DNA of 64,000 nt from NCBI GenBank assembly GCA_046049545.1, contig JBJORF010000009.1, positions 9,218-73,217 of the forward strand, in the 5' to 3' direction. The stretch comes from Romeriopsis sp046049545 (GTDB lineage: Bacteria; Cyanobacteriota; Cyanobacteriia; Leptolyngbyales; Leptolyngbyaceae). The first letter of the stretch is position 1, and each line of letters begins with the position of its first letter. Position numbers and translations under genes: made by a program. Positions 52,908-61,102 of this stretch are shown here, one piece after another. Below the pieces are notes generated by a model. It ran no database searches and had not been told where the DNA came from. It saw nothing but the letters and a program-made list of their open reading frames with translations.

Positions 52908-53651
52908 TTACGCGGTTGCCTGCCCCAATCGCTGACGCAATTTCAAGCCGAAGCCGAGTAGGGCTGGGAGCAGCAGCGGTGTGGGTACTGCGTCCGGTTC
53001 GGGGACTTGGGTATTGCTACCGGGATCTTGCGGCGCGGTGATGACGCTAGCTTCTCCGGCAACGCTAAAGTTATCAATCCGCCAAGTGCCCGCATTACCC
53101 GTTGCGCCATAGCCGTACAGGGTGAACGTCACGGCTTGTGTCAGGTTGGAAAGCGCGGCGGTCGGCTCGATCGTGAAGCTATTCCAGGTCGAGTCAGAGT
53201 TGATGCCTTGGCGGAGGACGATCGGTGCTTGACTACCGACTTGTGCATTTAATTGCCAGTTTTTTGGGCCTGTAGCGCTACGATCGCCGTCAAATCGAAT
53301 TGCAGTAATCTCGAAGAAATAATCTGCTGTGGGGGCAATGCTGAACTGGAAATAATCATTCGCATCCGGTGTGGATGTTGTTGTCCAGTTGCCACTACCA
53401 GCGAAAGCCCGATCTGGTTTACCTGCGACGTAGTTTGTTTTAATTCCGCTGCCTGCTTGCCAAGGCGTAAAGCTAATACCATTTCCTGTGATCGTTGGAT
53501 TGGGTGAGTCGCCGGCAAACTGGTAGATCCCGGAAAAAGCCTCGCTGTTGGTCAATGTACTTGCTTGGCTGTAAGGACTCCAACTGGCCCAACCGATCGC
53601 GCTGCTGCCAAGGATGAGCAGCGATCGGGTCAAAAAATTCAGTCGTAACAT
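52908..53651 (-). CDS. PEP-CTERM (PTPA variant) surface protein
   Basis: A 247-residue exported protein. A signal peptide (about 1-30) precedes a beta-rich body (RIDNFSVAG near the end suggests a jelly-roll-like fold). The C-terminus has the sorting signal: VPEPDAVPTPLLLPALLGFGLKLRQR, i.e. motif, hydrophobic helix and basic tail (written here as adjoining parts VPEPDAVPTP, LLLPALLGFG, LKLRQR). Such proteins are processed by exosortases and linked to extracellular matrix. Function beyond that is unknown. Confidence 0.8.
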   Translation of the reverse strand: MLRLNFLTRSLLILGSSAIGWASWSPYSQASTLTNSEAFSGIYQFAGDSPNPTITGNGISFTPWQAGSGIKTNYVAGKPDRAFAGSGNWTTTSTPDANDYFQFSIAPTADYFFEITAIRFDGDRSATGPKNWQLNAQVGSQAPIVLRQGINSDSTWNSFTIEPTAALSNLTQAVTFTLYGYGATGNAGTWRIDNFSVAGEASVITAPQDPGSNTQVPEPDAVPTPLLLPALLGFGLKLRQRLGQATA

Positions 53652-53742
53652 TACGGATCGCTTCCTTTGTCGTGTGTTCAGACGATTAATAAGGAAGATG
53701 CAAACTTGATTTCTCCTCTAGTTGTTCCCTTTTGCAAAGTAA

Positions 53743-53807
53743 AAATAACGCCCACTCGTCCAAAACCATTGCCAAACGGCGATTTTCCGGAGGAGTCGGC
53801 GTTATTT
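53743..53807 (-). terminator. pyrE terminator, long imperfect hairpin
   Basis: AAATAACGCC (53743-53752) pairs with GGCGTTATTT (53798-53807); pairing continues inward with ACTC/GAGT and TCC/GGA. Read on the reverse strand it follows pyrE and ends in TTATTTTTACTTT, a good intrinsic terminator. Confidence 0.75.
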
Positions 53808-53835
53808 CACCGTCAATTATTGCGGATTCAGCGAC

Positions 53836-54477
53836 TTAGGTGTGCAATTCTTTCCAGCGCTGTTGCAAATCCGCGATCGTCAACACCGCATCAAACTGCA
53901 AACCCTGCTGGGCATAAAACTCCGCCCCGCCCTGCTGCCGATCGACCAGCGTCACCACCTGATTGACGACATACCCCGCATCCCGCAGGCGCTCGACCGC
54001 CTTCATCGCTGATTGGCCCGTCGTCACCACGTCTTCCAAAATCACTACCGGGGCACCCGCCGCTAAGGTCGGGCCTTCAATATAAGCCTGGGTTCCGTGG
54101 CCCTTGGCTTCCTTACGGACAATTAACGGTGTCAGCGATCGGCCTTCGTAGGTCGCCACCACACTGGTCGCTGCCACGATCGGGTCAGCCCCGAGGGTGA
54201 GGCCCGCTACCGCCACCGTTTCCGCCGGAATCAACGGCAGCAAAATCCGTCCCACGCCGACACCGCCCTGGGGATGCAGGGTTACCTGTTTACCGTTGAT
54301 GTAGTAAGTGCTGCGCTGACCGGAGGAAAGCAGGAAATCGCCTTCCTTGTAAGCCACTTCGCAAAACAAATTCAGCAACTGCTGCCGCAGACTCGGCAAG
54401 TCGGCACTTGTCCAGGCAAAGGCGGTTCCGGCAGTGGGTTCGACAGTGGTTCCAGCAGTGGCGGTCGCTTCAGTCAT
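53836..54477 (-). CDS. pyrE: Orotate phosphoribosyltransferase
   Basis: Makes OMP from orotate and PRPP in pyrimidine synthesis. The PRPP loop VVILEDVVTTGQSAMKAVE and YYINGKQVTLHPQGG, LTLGADPIVAATS are characteristic. 213 residues, with an extra Thr/Ala-rich N-terminus of about 22 residues; the ATG within TCAGTCATGG context (reverse strand) has no better alternative. Confidence 0.94.
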   Translation of the reverse strand: MTEATATAGTTVEPTAGTAFAWTSADLPSLRQQLLNLFCEVAYKEGDFLLSSGQRSTYYINGKQVTLHPQGGVGVGRILLPLIPAETVAVAGLTLGADPIVAATSVVATYEGRSLTPLIVRKEAKGHGTQAYIEGPTLAAGAPVVILEDVVTTGQSAMKAVERLRDAGYVVNQVVTLVDRQQGGAEFYAQQGLQFDAVLTIADLQQRWKELHT

Positions 54478-54640
54478 GGTAGGTGGGTACGCTAAAAAGG
54501 TTCAAATGGTTGTAGGGCCGGGATTGGAGATTTTACGCAGAACGCTATGGGAAGTGTAGAACCCCAGTCAATCGGCAAGATTTGATCCTACAACCAAATG
54601 TTCAGCTACCATAGATAAAAAATCGAGGATCAAACATACT

Positions 54641-55144
54641 ATGGGCGTTAGGGCTAAGACTTTCCTGTATGCAAGTGTATTGGCCGCAGCTTCGAGCGCA
54701 ATGGCGATCGCGGCGCAGGCGCAGGACTCCGCTGTGGTTTTCCGTCCGCGCGAATCGATACCCGCAGCCATGGATCGGACTTTTTATCGGCATAGCGAAA
54801 GCATGTTAAAGGAAAGCGATGCGATTCGTGGGACTCAGTCTTTCTTGGGCACGTTCCAGTTCCCAGAAAACTCCATCCACAAAGATGGCAAAGATGTGAA
54901 CGGTTTGTATCGCTACCTGTTCGATCGTCAAGTTTCGGATGATCCGATCATCCGTACAGCAGACTTGGCTAGTCCGTTCAACATGTCCGTGCAAATGCTA
55001 CCGACAACGGCGGTGACGCGGATGAACGGTGGGGAATTTGTGTTCGAGCGGAGTCCGGAAGTGTTTGCTCCGGCTCCGGTGCCTGTACAGCCGCAAGCGC
55101 CGATGGTGCCGATGGCTCCGGAACCTGTCCAGGCTAAGTTCTAA
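54641..55144 (+). CDS. Exported protein of unknown function
   Basis: A 167-residue secreted protein. The signal peptide (about 1-27; ASVLAAASSAMAIAAQAQA-like) is followed by a soluble region (SFLGTFQFPENSIHKDGKDVN, RTADLASPFN) and a Pro-rich tail (PAPVPVQPQAPMVPM). I recall no named family. Its 3' end and stop are inside a 13-bp triple repeat. Confidence 0.7.
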   Translation: MGVRAKTFLYASVLAAASSAMAIAAQAQDSAVVFRPRESIPAAMDRTFYRHSESMLKESDAIRGTQSFLGTFQFPENSIHKDGKDVNGLYRYLFDRQVSDDPIIRTADLASPFNMSVQMLPTTAVTRMNGGEFVFERSPEVFAPAPVPVQPQAPMVPMAPEPVQAKF

Positions 55145-55174
55145 GACGAAGTTCTAAGACGAAGTTCTAAGACG
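55136..55174 (+). repeat. 13-bp x3 tandem repeat spanning a stop codon
   Basis: AAGTTCTAAGACG occurs three times exactly (55136-55148, 55149-55161, 55162-55174). The first copy includes the TAA (55142-55144) of the exported-protein gene. Confidence 0.95.
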
Positions 55175-55246
55175 AAACCTGTGATTGCTGTGTGAATACG
55201 ATCGGGTGCGGCGAAAGTGGCACCCGATTTTTGATGGTTAGGGGCG

Positions 55247-56107
55247 TTAGACCGCCTTCGGGATTTGGGCGGCTTGGGTGTGTTGGAGGCTCTGGTGGTA
55301 AGCCCGCAGATCGTGGTCATAGAAGCCCTCAATTCCTGTAAACCCGTGCTGGTCTTGGGAAAAGGGCGAGAGTTGGCGAAGGCCCTGATCATCGAAATAA
55401 ATCAGTTGGCCGACGTGGGTGTAATTCAATTCGGCGGGGGGAAGCTGGGTGACGATGTCGCGGTGATTGACCAAGCGGAAGGTTTGGTCATAAAGGCGAC
55501 GGTTGTACTGCATGGCAAAATGCCGATCGCCAATGCGCGGTGACCCAAAGGTATAGACTCCATCGACTTTATGCTCCAGCCGTTGCAGTTCCGATGCCGC
55601 CAGGACGGCCAAGGCCCCACCAAGACTATGCCCCGTCAAAAACAGCGGCGGCGGTGTGGGAAACTGCCCGCGAATTCGCCGAATTTCGCTTTCCAGTTCA
55701 GCCCAGATTGCCTGGGTGCCCTGCCAGAAGCCGGAATGGATGCGCCCGCCGCAGGCTTGGGTTTTTAAGACTTGGGCATTGGTCAGCCAGTCCTGGACGC
55801 TCTTCGGTTCGGTGCCGCGAAAGATGATCACGATTTGCTGGGCGTTGCCGACGAGAAAGGCTTCGGTGTCGGCCTTGCTGAAGAAATAGAATTCGCCATA
55901 GCCCCGATCGTGAAACTTCTGCACCGCACTTTGGCCGTCTTGGTAGGCGATTTGGGAGATTTCGACCAGTTCTTTGGCCTGATCGTCGCTGTAGGGCAAG
56001 GCTGGTTCGCGTTGACTCCGGGTGGGCGAGGTGGGACGGCGCGATCGTTCAACTTTACTTGGGATCGTCGGCTGCGCTGCTGGCTTTGCTTTGACTGCTG
56101 TTTTCAT
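55247..56107 (-). CDS. Class 3 lipase
   Basis: A 286-residue alpha/beta hydrolase of the fungal-type lipase (Lipase_3) family. The nucleophile elbow GHSLGGA, the oxyanion FRGTEPKSVQDWLTN, and VNHRDIVTQLPP supply the Ser-Asp-His triad. The first 40 residues are basic and Pro/Ser-rich; no clear signal peptide. Likely acts on acylglycerols or membrane lipids. Confidence 0.9.
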   Translation of the reverse strand: MKTAVKAKPAAQPTIPSKVERSRRPTSPTRSQREPALPYSDDQAKELVEISQIAYQDGQSAVQKFHDRGYGEFYFFSKADTEAFLVGNAQQIVIIFRGTEPKSVQDWLTNAQVLKTQACGGRIHSGFWQGTQAIWAELESEIRRIRGQFPTPPPLFLTGHSLGGALAVLAASELQRLEHKVDGVYTFGSPRIGDRHFAMQYNRRLYDQTFRLVNHRDIVTQLPPAELNYTHVGQLIYFDDQGLRQLSPFSQDQHGFTGIEGFYDHDLRAYHQSLQHTQAAQIPKAV

Positions 56108-56228
56108 AAAAAATCTAACGGTAGGACACCCAAACGATCGCGTTCCTCGGAGGAAGGCGCGAAAGTGCGATTAGAATGCCCGGTTTGATCACAAAACAAA
56201 CATCCCGTGCCAGATTTTTTGCGGCCAT

Positions 56229-56259
56229 GAAAAAGCCGCTTTCCCACAGGAAAGCGGCT
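56229..56259 (-). terminator. Terminator of the PDH E2 gene
   Basis: Perfect 11-bp arms AGCCGCTTTCC (56234-56244) and GGAAAGCGGCT (56249-56259) with a 4-nt loop; on the reverse strand followed by TTTTT. It is 33 nt behind the E2 stop. Confidence 0.92.
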
Positions 56260-56291
56260 GGTCTGATCATCGAAATCTCAGAATTACGGCA

Positions 56292-57557
56292 TTACATCGT
56301 CAGCGACTGCGGATTGGTTTCAATCAGGCTCGCCAAATCCTTCAAGAACGCTGCACCGTGGGCACCGTAGATGATCCGGTGGTCGCAGGTAATGTTCACC
56401 CGCATTTGGGTCTTGATCGCAAAACTGCCTTTTTTGTCGGCAACGAGTCCGGGCTTAGAGGCCCCGATCGCCAGGATTGAACCCGTCCCCGGCGGCAAAA
56501 TCGCATCGAAGGAATCGACACCGAACATGCCAAGGTTGGAAATCGTGAAGGTGCCTGTGCTGTACTCGTCCGGTTGCAGTTGCTTCGATCGGGCGCGGCT
56601 GACGAGATCTTGCCAGTTGCGGCCCAAGGAATAGATGTCAGTGCTGTCGGCGCGGCGCAGGACGGGAGTGATCAAACCGCCATCATCCATGGCTACCGCC
56701 ACGGCGATGTTGATTTCGGAGTTGTAGTGGGTGCCTGCTTCGGCGTAGCTGGCGTAGATCAGCGGGTGGTTCTTCAGCGTCACTGCCACGGCCTTGGCCA
56801 ACAGGACGGACATCGTTACGCCTTGGGGCTTGAGCTGCTTGTACAGCGCATCTAGCGCATCGGTATTGATCGTGTAGCCCGCGCGGAAGACCGGGACATC
56901 GAGGCTAGCGTTCATGTTCCGCACCACGGCGGTTTGCATCGCAGTGAACGGCACCGTTTGACCGGGGGTGACTGGGGCCGCTACAGGTGCGGGTGGGCGC
57001 GGTGCGGGGGCGGCAGCAGGGGCTGTAAAGGCGGGAGTCGGCGCGGCGATCGGGCGACCTGTGGACTGCGCGACATCATCAGCGGTGACGCGACCGTTCG
57101 GCCCACTGCCTTTCACGGTCGCGACATCGATGCCCGCTTCCTTCGCCAACTTCCGGGCGCGGGGCGAAACGTAGACACGGCCACTGGCTTGAGATACAGC
57201 CGGGGCGGGGACGGTGGCATTACTGGCGATCGGGGCCGCTGAGGGCGCGGCGGCTGGAGCGGCGGCGCTACCACCGCTGAGGGCAGCGGCTTGCTGCTTG
57301 GCGGCTTCGATTTCATCGGCGGTTTCGGCCAATAGCCCGATCGCGGCACCGACGGGGGCACTGTCGCCCGCCTGAGTGACGATCGCGGCAAGCGTCCCTT
57401 CGTAGAACGATTCCACATCCATGTCCGCTTTGTCGGATTCGACGATCAAGACGGTTTCACCTTTCTCCACCTTGTCTCCAGGGGATTTAAGCCAAGAGGT
57501 AATCTTCCCCTCGGTCATGGTGGAACTCAGAGCAGGCATGAAGATTTCGCGGATCAT
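56292..57557 (-). CDS. Pyruvate dehydrogenase E2 (dihydrolipoamide acetyltransferase)
   Basis: Core of the pyruvate dehydrogenase complex that makes acetyl-CoA. Lipoyl domain (1-80, lipoyl-Lys43 in ESDKADMDVE), Ala/Pro linkers, peripheral-subunit-binding domain (VSPRARKLAKEAGIDV) and catalytic domain (about 195-421). The catalytic motif reads CDHRIIYGAHG rather than HRxxDG; the same Tyr occurs, to my knowledge, in cyanobacterial and plastid E2 enzymes. 421 residues is normal. Confidence 0.94.
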   Translation of the reverse strand: MIREIFMPALSSTMTEGKITSWLKSPGDKVEKGETVLIVESDKADMDVESFYEGTLAAIVTQAGDSAPVGAAIGLLAETADEIEAAKQQAAALSGGSAAAPAAAPSAAPIASNATVPAPAVSQASGRVYVSPRARKLAKEAGIDVATVKGSGPNGRVTADDVAQSTGRPIAAPTPAFTAPAAAPAPRPPAPVAAPVTPGQTVPFTAMQTAVVRNMNASLDVPVFRAGYTINTDALDALYKQLKPQGVTMSVLLAKAVAVTLKNHPLIYASYAEAGTHYNSEINIAVAVAMDDGGLITPVLRRADSTDIYSLGRNWQDLVSRARSKQLQPDEYSTGTFTISNLGMFGVDSFDAILPPGTGSILAIGASKPGLVADKKGSFAIKTQMRVNITCDHRIIYGAHGAAFLKDLASLIETNPQSLTM

Positions 57558-57799
57558 GGTGCGGTTAGGGTTGCAGAAATTGGCAGATTAGATTTTATCA
57601 GGGAATTCGTCACTCTGGGGGCGGAATCTGCGTCGATCGCGACGGAGTGCTGCGTTGGCGGCTAGCCGGGGAGAAGAACAGGCAAATTCTGGCGTTTTGT
57701 CGGGAAATTCATTCAATCAGCGAATTTTCCAGCGGTGATCTGGGTCACGCGATCGCCGAAAGCCCCGTGGGACGATAAGCGCAGCGTTCAGAAACAACA

Positions 57800-57828
57800 A
57801 AGCCGCCCCATCCATCCAGAGGCGGCTT
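57800..57828 (-). terminator. Terminator of ylqD
   Basis: AAGCCGCC (57800-57807) pairs with GGCGGCTT (57821-57828) around a 13-nt loop. On the reverse strand it is followed by TGTTGTTT. It lies about 70 nt behind the YlqD gene. Confidence 0.7.
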
Positions 57829-57896
57829 CTTTATTGGCAATGTTCCATTCGGAAGGTGCGATTGGCAATGTTGCGGCTGGGCTTAGACTCGCCGGG

Positions 57897-58346
57897 TTAG
57901 ATTTCGCCGCGAATGTCTTCAACGATGCCGTCGCGCAGCAGGATTTCGACGTTCATCTTTTGGATCAGGTTGTCGCCTTTGGCCAGGTTGAAGGTGCCGA
58001 CGATTTGGCCTTGGTTGACTTCCTGTTCGAGTTCGAGGGTTTGCACCTGTTGGAGCTGTTGCAGGACTTGGTTCTTTTGCTCCAGCATTTCGCTTTTGCT
58101 TTGGTTGAACTGCATCTTGATATTTTCGATCTGCTGCATGGTCTCCGGGCCGGGCGGCTGGATGCTCTGCTTTTGCACTTCGCTCAGCACCTGTTGCAGT
58201 TGCATATCGATCTGTTGCAGTTGGTCGTCGATCGCGTTGAGCTGGCCTTGGAGCTGTTGCTGGGCTTCTTCCTTCCAGCGGGGGGTAACAACCACATTGA
58301 CGCTGATATTGCGTTGCAGTTGCAGTGAGGAATTAGACGGTTCCAT
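57897..58346 (-). CDS. YlqD family protein
   Basis: A 149-residue, Gln-rich coiled-coil protein (about 25-110) with the YlqD family ends: an early LQRNISVNVVVTPRWKEEAQQQL and a final NLIQKMNVEILLRDGIVEDIRG beta-type region. Function unknown; widely conserved in cyanobacteria. Confidence 0.8.
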   Translation of the reverse strand: MEPSNSSLQLQRNISVNVVVTPRWKEEAQQQLQGQLNAIDDQLQQIDMQLQQVLSEVQKQSIQPPGPETMQQIENIKMQFNQSKSEMLEQKNQVLQQLQQVQTLELEQEVNQGQIVGTFNLAKGDNLIQKMNVEILLRDGIVEDIRGEI

Positions 58347-58418
58347 AGAAATCTGGGGGTGAGTAAAAATCAGACAAAATTTTCAACCTTTCAGTTGTAC
58401 ACCGGGAATTCCCTTACG

Positions 58419-58745
58419 TCAGGTTAAATTTTCGAGAACGTTGAGAAGTGGCAGGAGGTCATTTTGGACAACGTCCCAAATGGTTTCAGCATCGACGCGA
58501 TTGTAATCATGCACAATGATGTCCCGGATACCAGCAATATCGCGCCAGGGCACTTCCGGGTAGCGTTGGCGAAATTCTGGGGATAATCGTTTCGTGGCTT
58601 CGCCGATCACCAAAATTCGCCGGAGTACCGCATCTTGCTTTTCTTCATTGGCGCGGAAATCAGCCCAGGTCACATTGGTGGTGTAACCCAGGATTTTCCT
58701 CGCGGACTCAATAATATCCAGCACCGACTCCTTATCCCTCGGCAT
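58419..58745 (-). CDS. hepT: HepT-like HEPN toxin (DUF86)
   Basis: A 108-residue HEPN-domain protein, the predicted RNase toxin of the HepT/MntA system. The motif RxxxxHxY is exact in RDIIVHDY, including the Tyr that MntA-type partners adenylylate. KDKESVLDIIESARKI and AVLRRILVIGEATKRLS are typical helices. It overlaps the mntA gene by 14 bp. Confidence 0.92.
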   Translation of the reverse strand: MPRDKESVLDIIESARKILGYTTNVTWADFRANEEKQDAVLRRILVIGEATKRLSPEFRQRYPEVPWRDIAGIRDIIVHDYNRVDAETIWDVVQNDLLPLLNVLENLT

Positions 58746-59109
58746 AGATTACCTGTGCGGATGTGAGGATATTTTGGCGGCGGATATTGTTCGGATCCTG
58801 GAGGATGGCGGTTTTACTGACGAGATCCACTGAGCGCTGGAGCAAATCCTCAAGTTCAAACTTCATGCGCGCTTGTAGGATTAAGTTTTTACGTGCCGTT
58901 GCACCGTAAGTGAACAAGACATCAACATCGCTCGGATGCTCTCCATCAACCCGGAAATCATCGCGCAGCACTGAGCCAAATAAGGCGAGTTCAGCCAAAT
59001 GCCACTTTCCACAAAACGCTGTGATTTGTTCCGATGTTGTGTTTAATCGCTGATAAATCTGTGCCGGGGGGATGGCGCTGTGGGCGATGGCGATCGTTGG
59101 CTGGGTCAT
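58732..59109 (-). CDS. mntA: MntA-like nucleotidyltransferase antitoxin
   Basis: A 125-residue minimal nucleotidyltransferase. The catalytic pattern LFGSVLRDDF followed by SDVDVL (GS and D-x-D) is complete, with a later acidic residue in RSVDLV. MntA antitoxins silence HepT by adding AMP to its Tyr. It precedes and overlaps hepT, the usual order of such modules. Confidence 0.92.
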   Translation of the reverse strand: MTQPTIAIAHSAIPPAQIYQRLNTTSEQITAFCGKWHLAELALFGSVLRDDFRVDGEHPSDVDVLFTYGATARKNLILQARMKFELEDLLQRSVDLVSKTAILQDPNNIRRQNILTSAQVIYAEG

Positions 59110-59131
59110 GGTGGGATGGGGTGAGCATGAT

Positions 59132-61102
59132 TTAACTGTACATCTGCCGAATGAGTTCGGCGTACCGATCGGCCACGACGTTGCGCTTGACCTTCATGGT
59201 TTGGGTGAGTAGCCCGTTTTCAATGCTGAAGGGTTCGGTGAGGAGCTGGAAATTGCCGATCCGATCGTCGGCGCGATAACCGGGTCGGTCTTTGATGCGG
59301 CGGGTGATTTCCTGCTGGAATCGGTCTTGGATCGGTTTGCTGCTGAGGTCGGGATTGGCCCCAAATTCGGTTTCCAGGGCGGCCAGATTTGGCACGATCA
59401 AGGCACCCAAAACCTTTTGGTCTTGGCCGACGAGCATGATCTGGTCGATGTAGTCCCAGCTCAGAAGATGCTCCTCGATCGGTTGCGGTTCAATGTTTTC
59501 GCCGTTGGTGAGGACGATCGTATCCTTGGCGCGGCCCGTGATCACGAGGTTATGGTCGGGCAGCAACACGCCCAAATCCCCAGTATCAAACCACCGATCG
59601 GCATCGAGCGCTTTTTCGGTCGATTTTGGATCACGGAAGTAACCCTGCATCACCTGCGGGCCGCGAATCGTGATTAAGCCCTGCTGATTGAAGCCGAGGG
59701 GTTTGCGGGTTTCAAGATCAATAATTCGCACTTCGGTGTCGAGCAATGGTTGACCGTCCGCGCCGCGAATGTTGCGCCAGGGGCGGCGGACGTTGGTGAT
59801 CGGTGAGGTTTCCGTCAGGCCGTAGCCGCTGAGGATGTCGATGCCGACGATCTCAAAAAAGTCCTCTAAGTGATCAGCGATCGAGCCACCGCCGCTGACG
59901 ACAAATTCAATATTGCCGCCGAGACCCGCACGGATCTTCTGGTAGACCAAGCGATCGCCCAAACGGTGGATCGGTGAAAGGGCCGCGCGTTGGGCGAGGG
60001 CGACGGCTTTCGGGATGGTGCTGGGTTCGAGGGTGAGACCTTGGGTGACGCGTTTGGCGCGGATGTAGTCGAGGCTTTTGCCCAGGAAGAAGTTGACGAG
60101 TTTTTGCCGCTTTTCCGGCTGATCGCGGAATTGCTTTTGGATGCCTTCATAGATCGATTCCCAGAGGCGCGGGACGGCGACCATGTAGTGCGGCTGGAAC
60201 TGCTTCAGGTCTTGCTTAACGTAGCGGATGTTGGTGTAGATCTGGGTGCAGCCACGCGAGAAAATAAAGTATTCAAACGATCGCTCGTAGGCGTGCCAAA
60301 TCGGCAGGATGCTCAACACCCGCTTGCCGACGGCGATCGGCAGCACCCCAGCGGCGGCGATCGGTTGGTGGATCAAGTTGCCATGGCTGAGCATCACGCC
60401 CTTGGGCATCCCGGAGGTGCCGGAGGTGTACATCAGCGTGGCGATGGTGTCGCGATTTTGGGTGACAGGTTGCAGCGTGAATCCCTTGCCCCGCTCCAGA
60501 ACTTGTTCAAAACTATAAATCGGCACTTGATCATCGCTCGGCGCATCGCCATTCAGTACGATCACAAATTTCAAGGACTGGGCGATCGCCGCATCGCGGA
60601 GCTTTTGGAGCAGGGCGGCATTGTCTACGATCATGCCGATCGCGCCGCTATTTTCCAGAATAAATCGCAATTCAGCTAAATCTGCCTGGGCCCCGCGCAC
60701 CGCATCAATGCCCCCGGCCCGCATCACACCTTGATCTGCCATCAGCCAGCGCGGGCAGTTATCCGCAAACAGGGCAACGCGAGGCGGATAGTCGTCAGCG
60801 GCATCGGGTCTTAACCCGAGGGATTGCAATCCGGCGGCAAACTGCTGCATGCCTTGGTAGAGCTGTCCATAGGTCAACTGCACCGTGGGATTGCTGTGGG
60901 GATCGATCGCGGCGGTAACAGCAGCGAAGCGCCCATGGATGATGTCCCACAGTTCTGGCATTGACTGGACATTTGCGTAGGCGGAGTTGTGAGCGAGGTT
61001 TTGGCGCTCTGGCTCATCCATCAAAAATGCTTGGGAAATTCGCGCTTCGCCCATGGTGGGTCTGCCTCCGCTTACGTTCAATGCCAGTTGATACTCTTCC
61101 AT
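59132..61102 (-). CDS. aas: Long-chain acyl-ACP/acyl-CoA synthetase
   Basis: AMP-forming synthetase of 656 residues that activates free fatty acids; in cyanobacteria the single enzyme of this kind (Aas) loads acyl-ACP and recycles membrane fatty acids. Motifs YTSGTSGMPKGVMLSHGN (about 236-253), SGYGLTETSP and DRWFDTGDLGVL, ITGRAKDTIVLTNGENIEP are intact. The ATG at 61102 has GAGGA a few bases upstream. The choice between ACP and CoA is inferred from lineage. Confidence 0.92.
   Translation of the reverse strand: MEEYQLALNVSGGRPTMGEARISQAFLMDEPERQNLAHNSAYANVQSMPELWDIIHGRFAAVTAAIDPHSNPTVQLTYGQLYQGMQQFAAGLQSLGLRPDAADDYPPRVALFADNCPRWLMADQGVMRAGGIDAVRGAQADLAELRFILENSGAIGMIVDNAALLQKLRDAAIAQSLKFVIVLNGDAPSDDQVPIYSFEQVLERGKGFTLQPVTQNRDTIATLMYTSGTSGMPKGVMLSHGNLIHQPIAAAGVLPIAVGKRVLSILPIWHAYERSFEYFIFSRGCTQIYTNIRYVKQDLKQFQPHYMVAVPRLWESIYEGIQKQFRDQPEKRQKLVNFFLGKSLDYIRAKRVTQGLTLEPSTIPKAVALAQRAALSPIHRLGDRLVYQKIRAGLGGNIEFVVSGGGSIADHLEDFFEIVGIDILSGYGLTETSPITNVRRPWRNIRGADGQPLLDTEVRIIDLETRKPLGFNQQGLITIRGPQVMQGYFRDPKSTEKALDADRWFDTGDLGVLLPDHNLVITGRAKDTIVLTNGENIEPQPIEEHLLSWDYIDQIMLVGQDQKVLGALIVPNLAALETEFGANPDLSSKPIQDRFQQEITRRIKDRPGYRADDRIGNFQLLTEPFSIENGLLTQTMKVKRNVVADRYAELIRQMYS

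Noticed and set aside
56292..57557. Loss of the catalytic Asp in the E2 motif (HRIIYG for HRxxDG)
   Set aside because: To my knowledge this Tyr is normal in cyanobacterial and plastid E2 proteins, so it is not a sign of inactivation.
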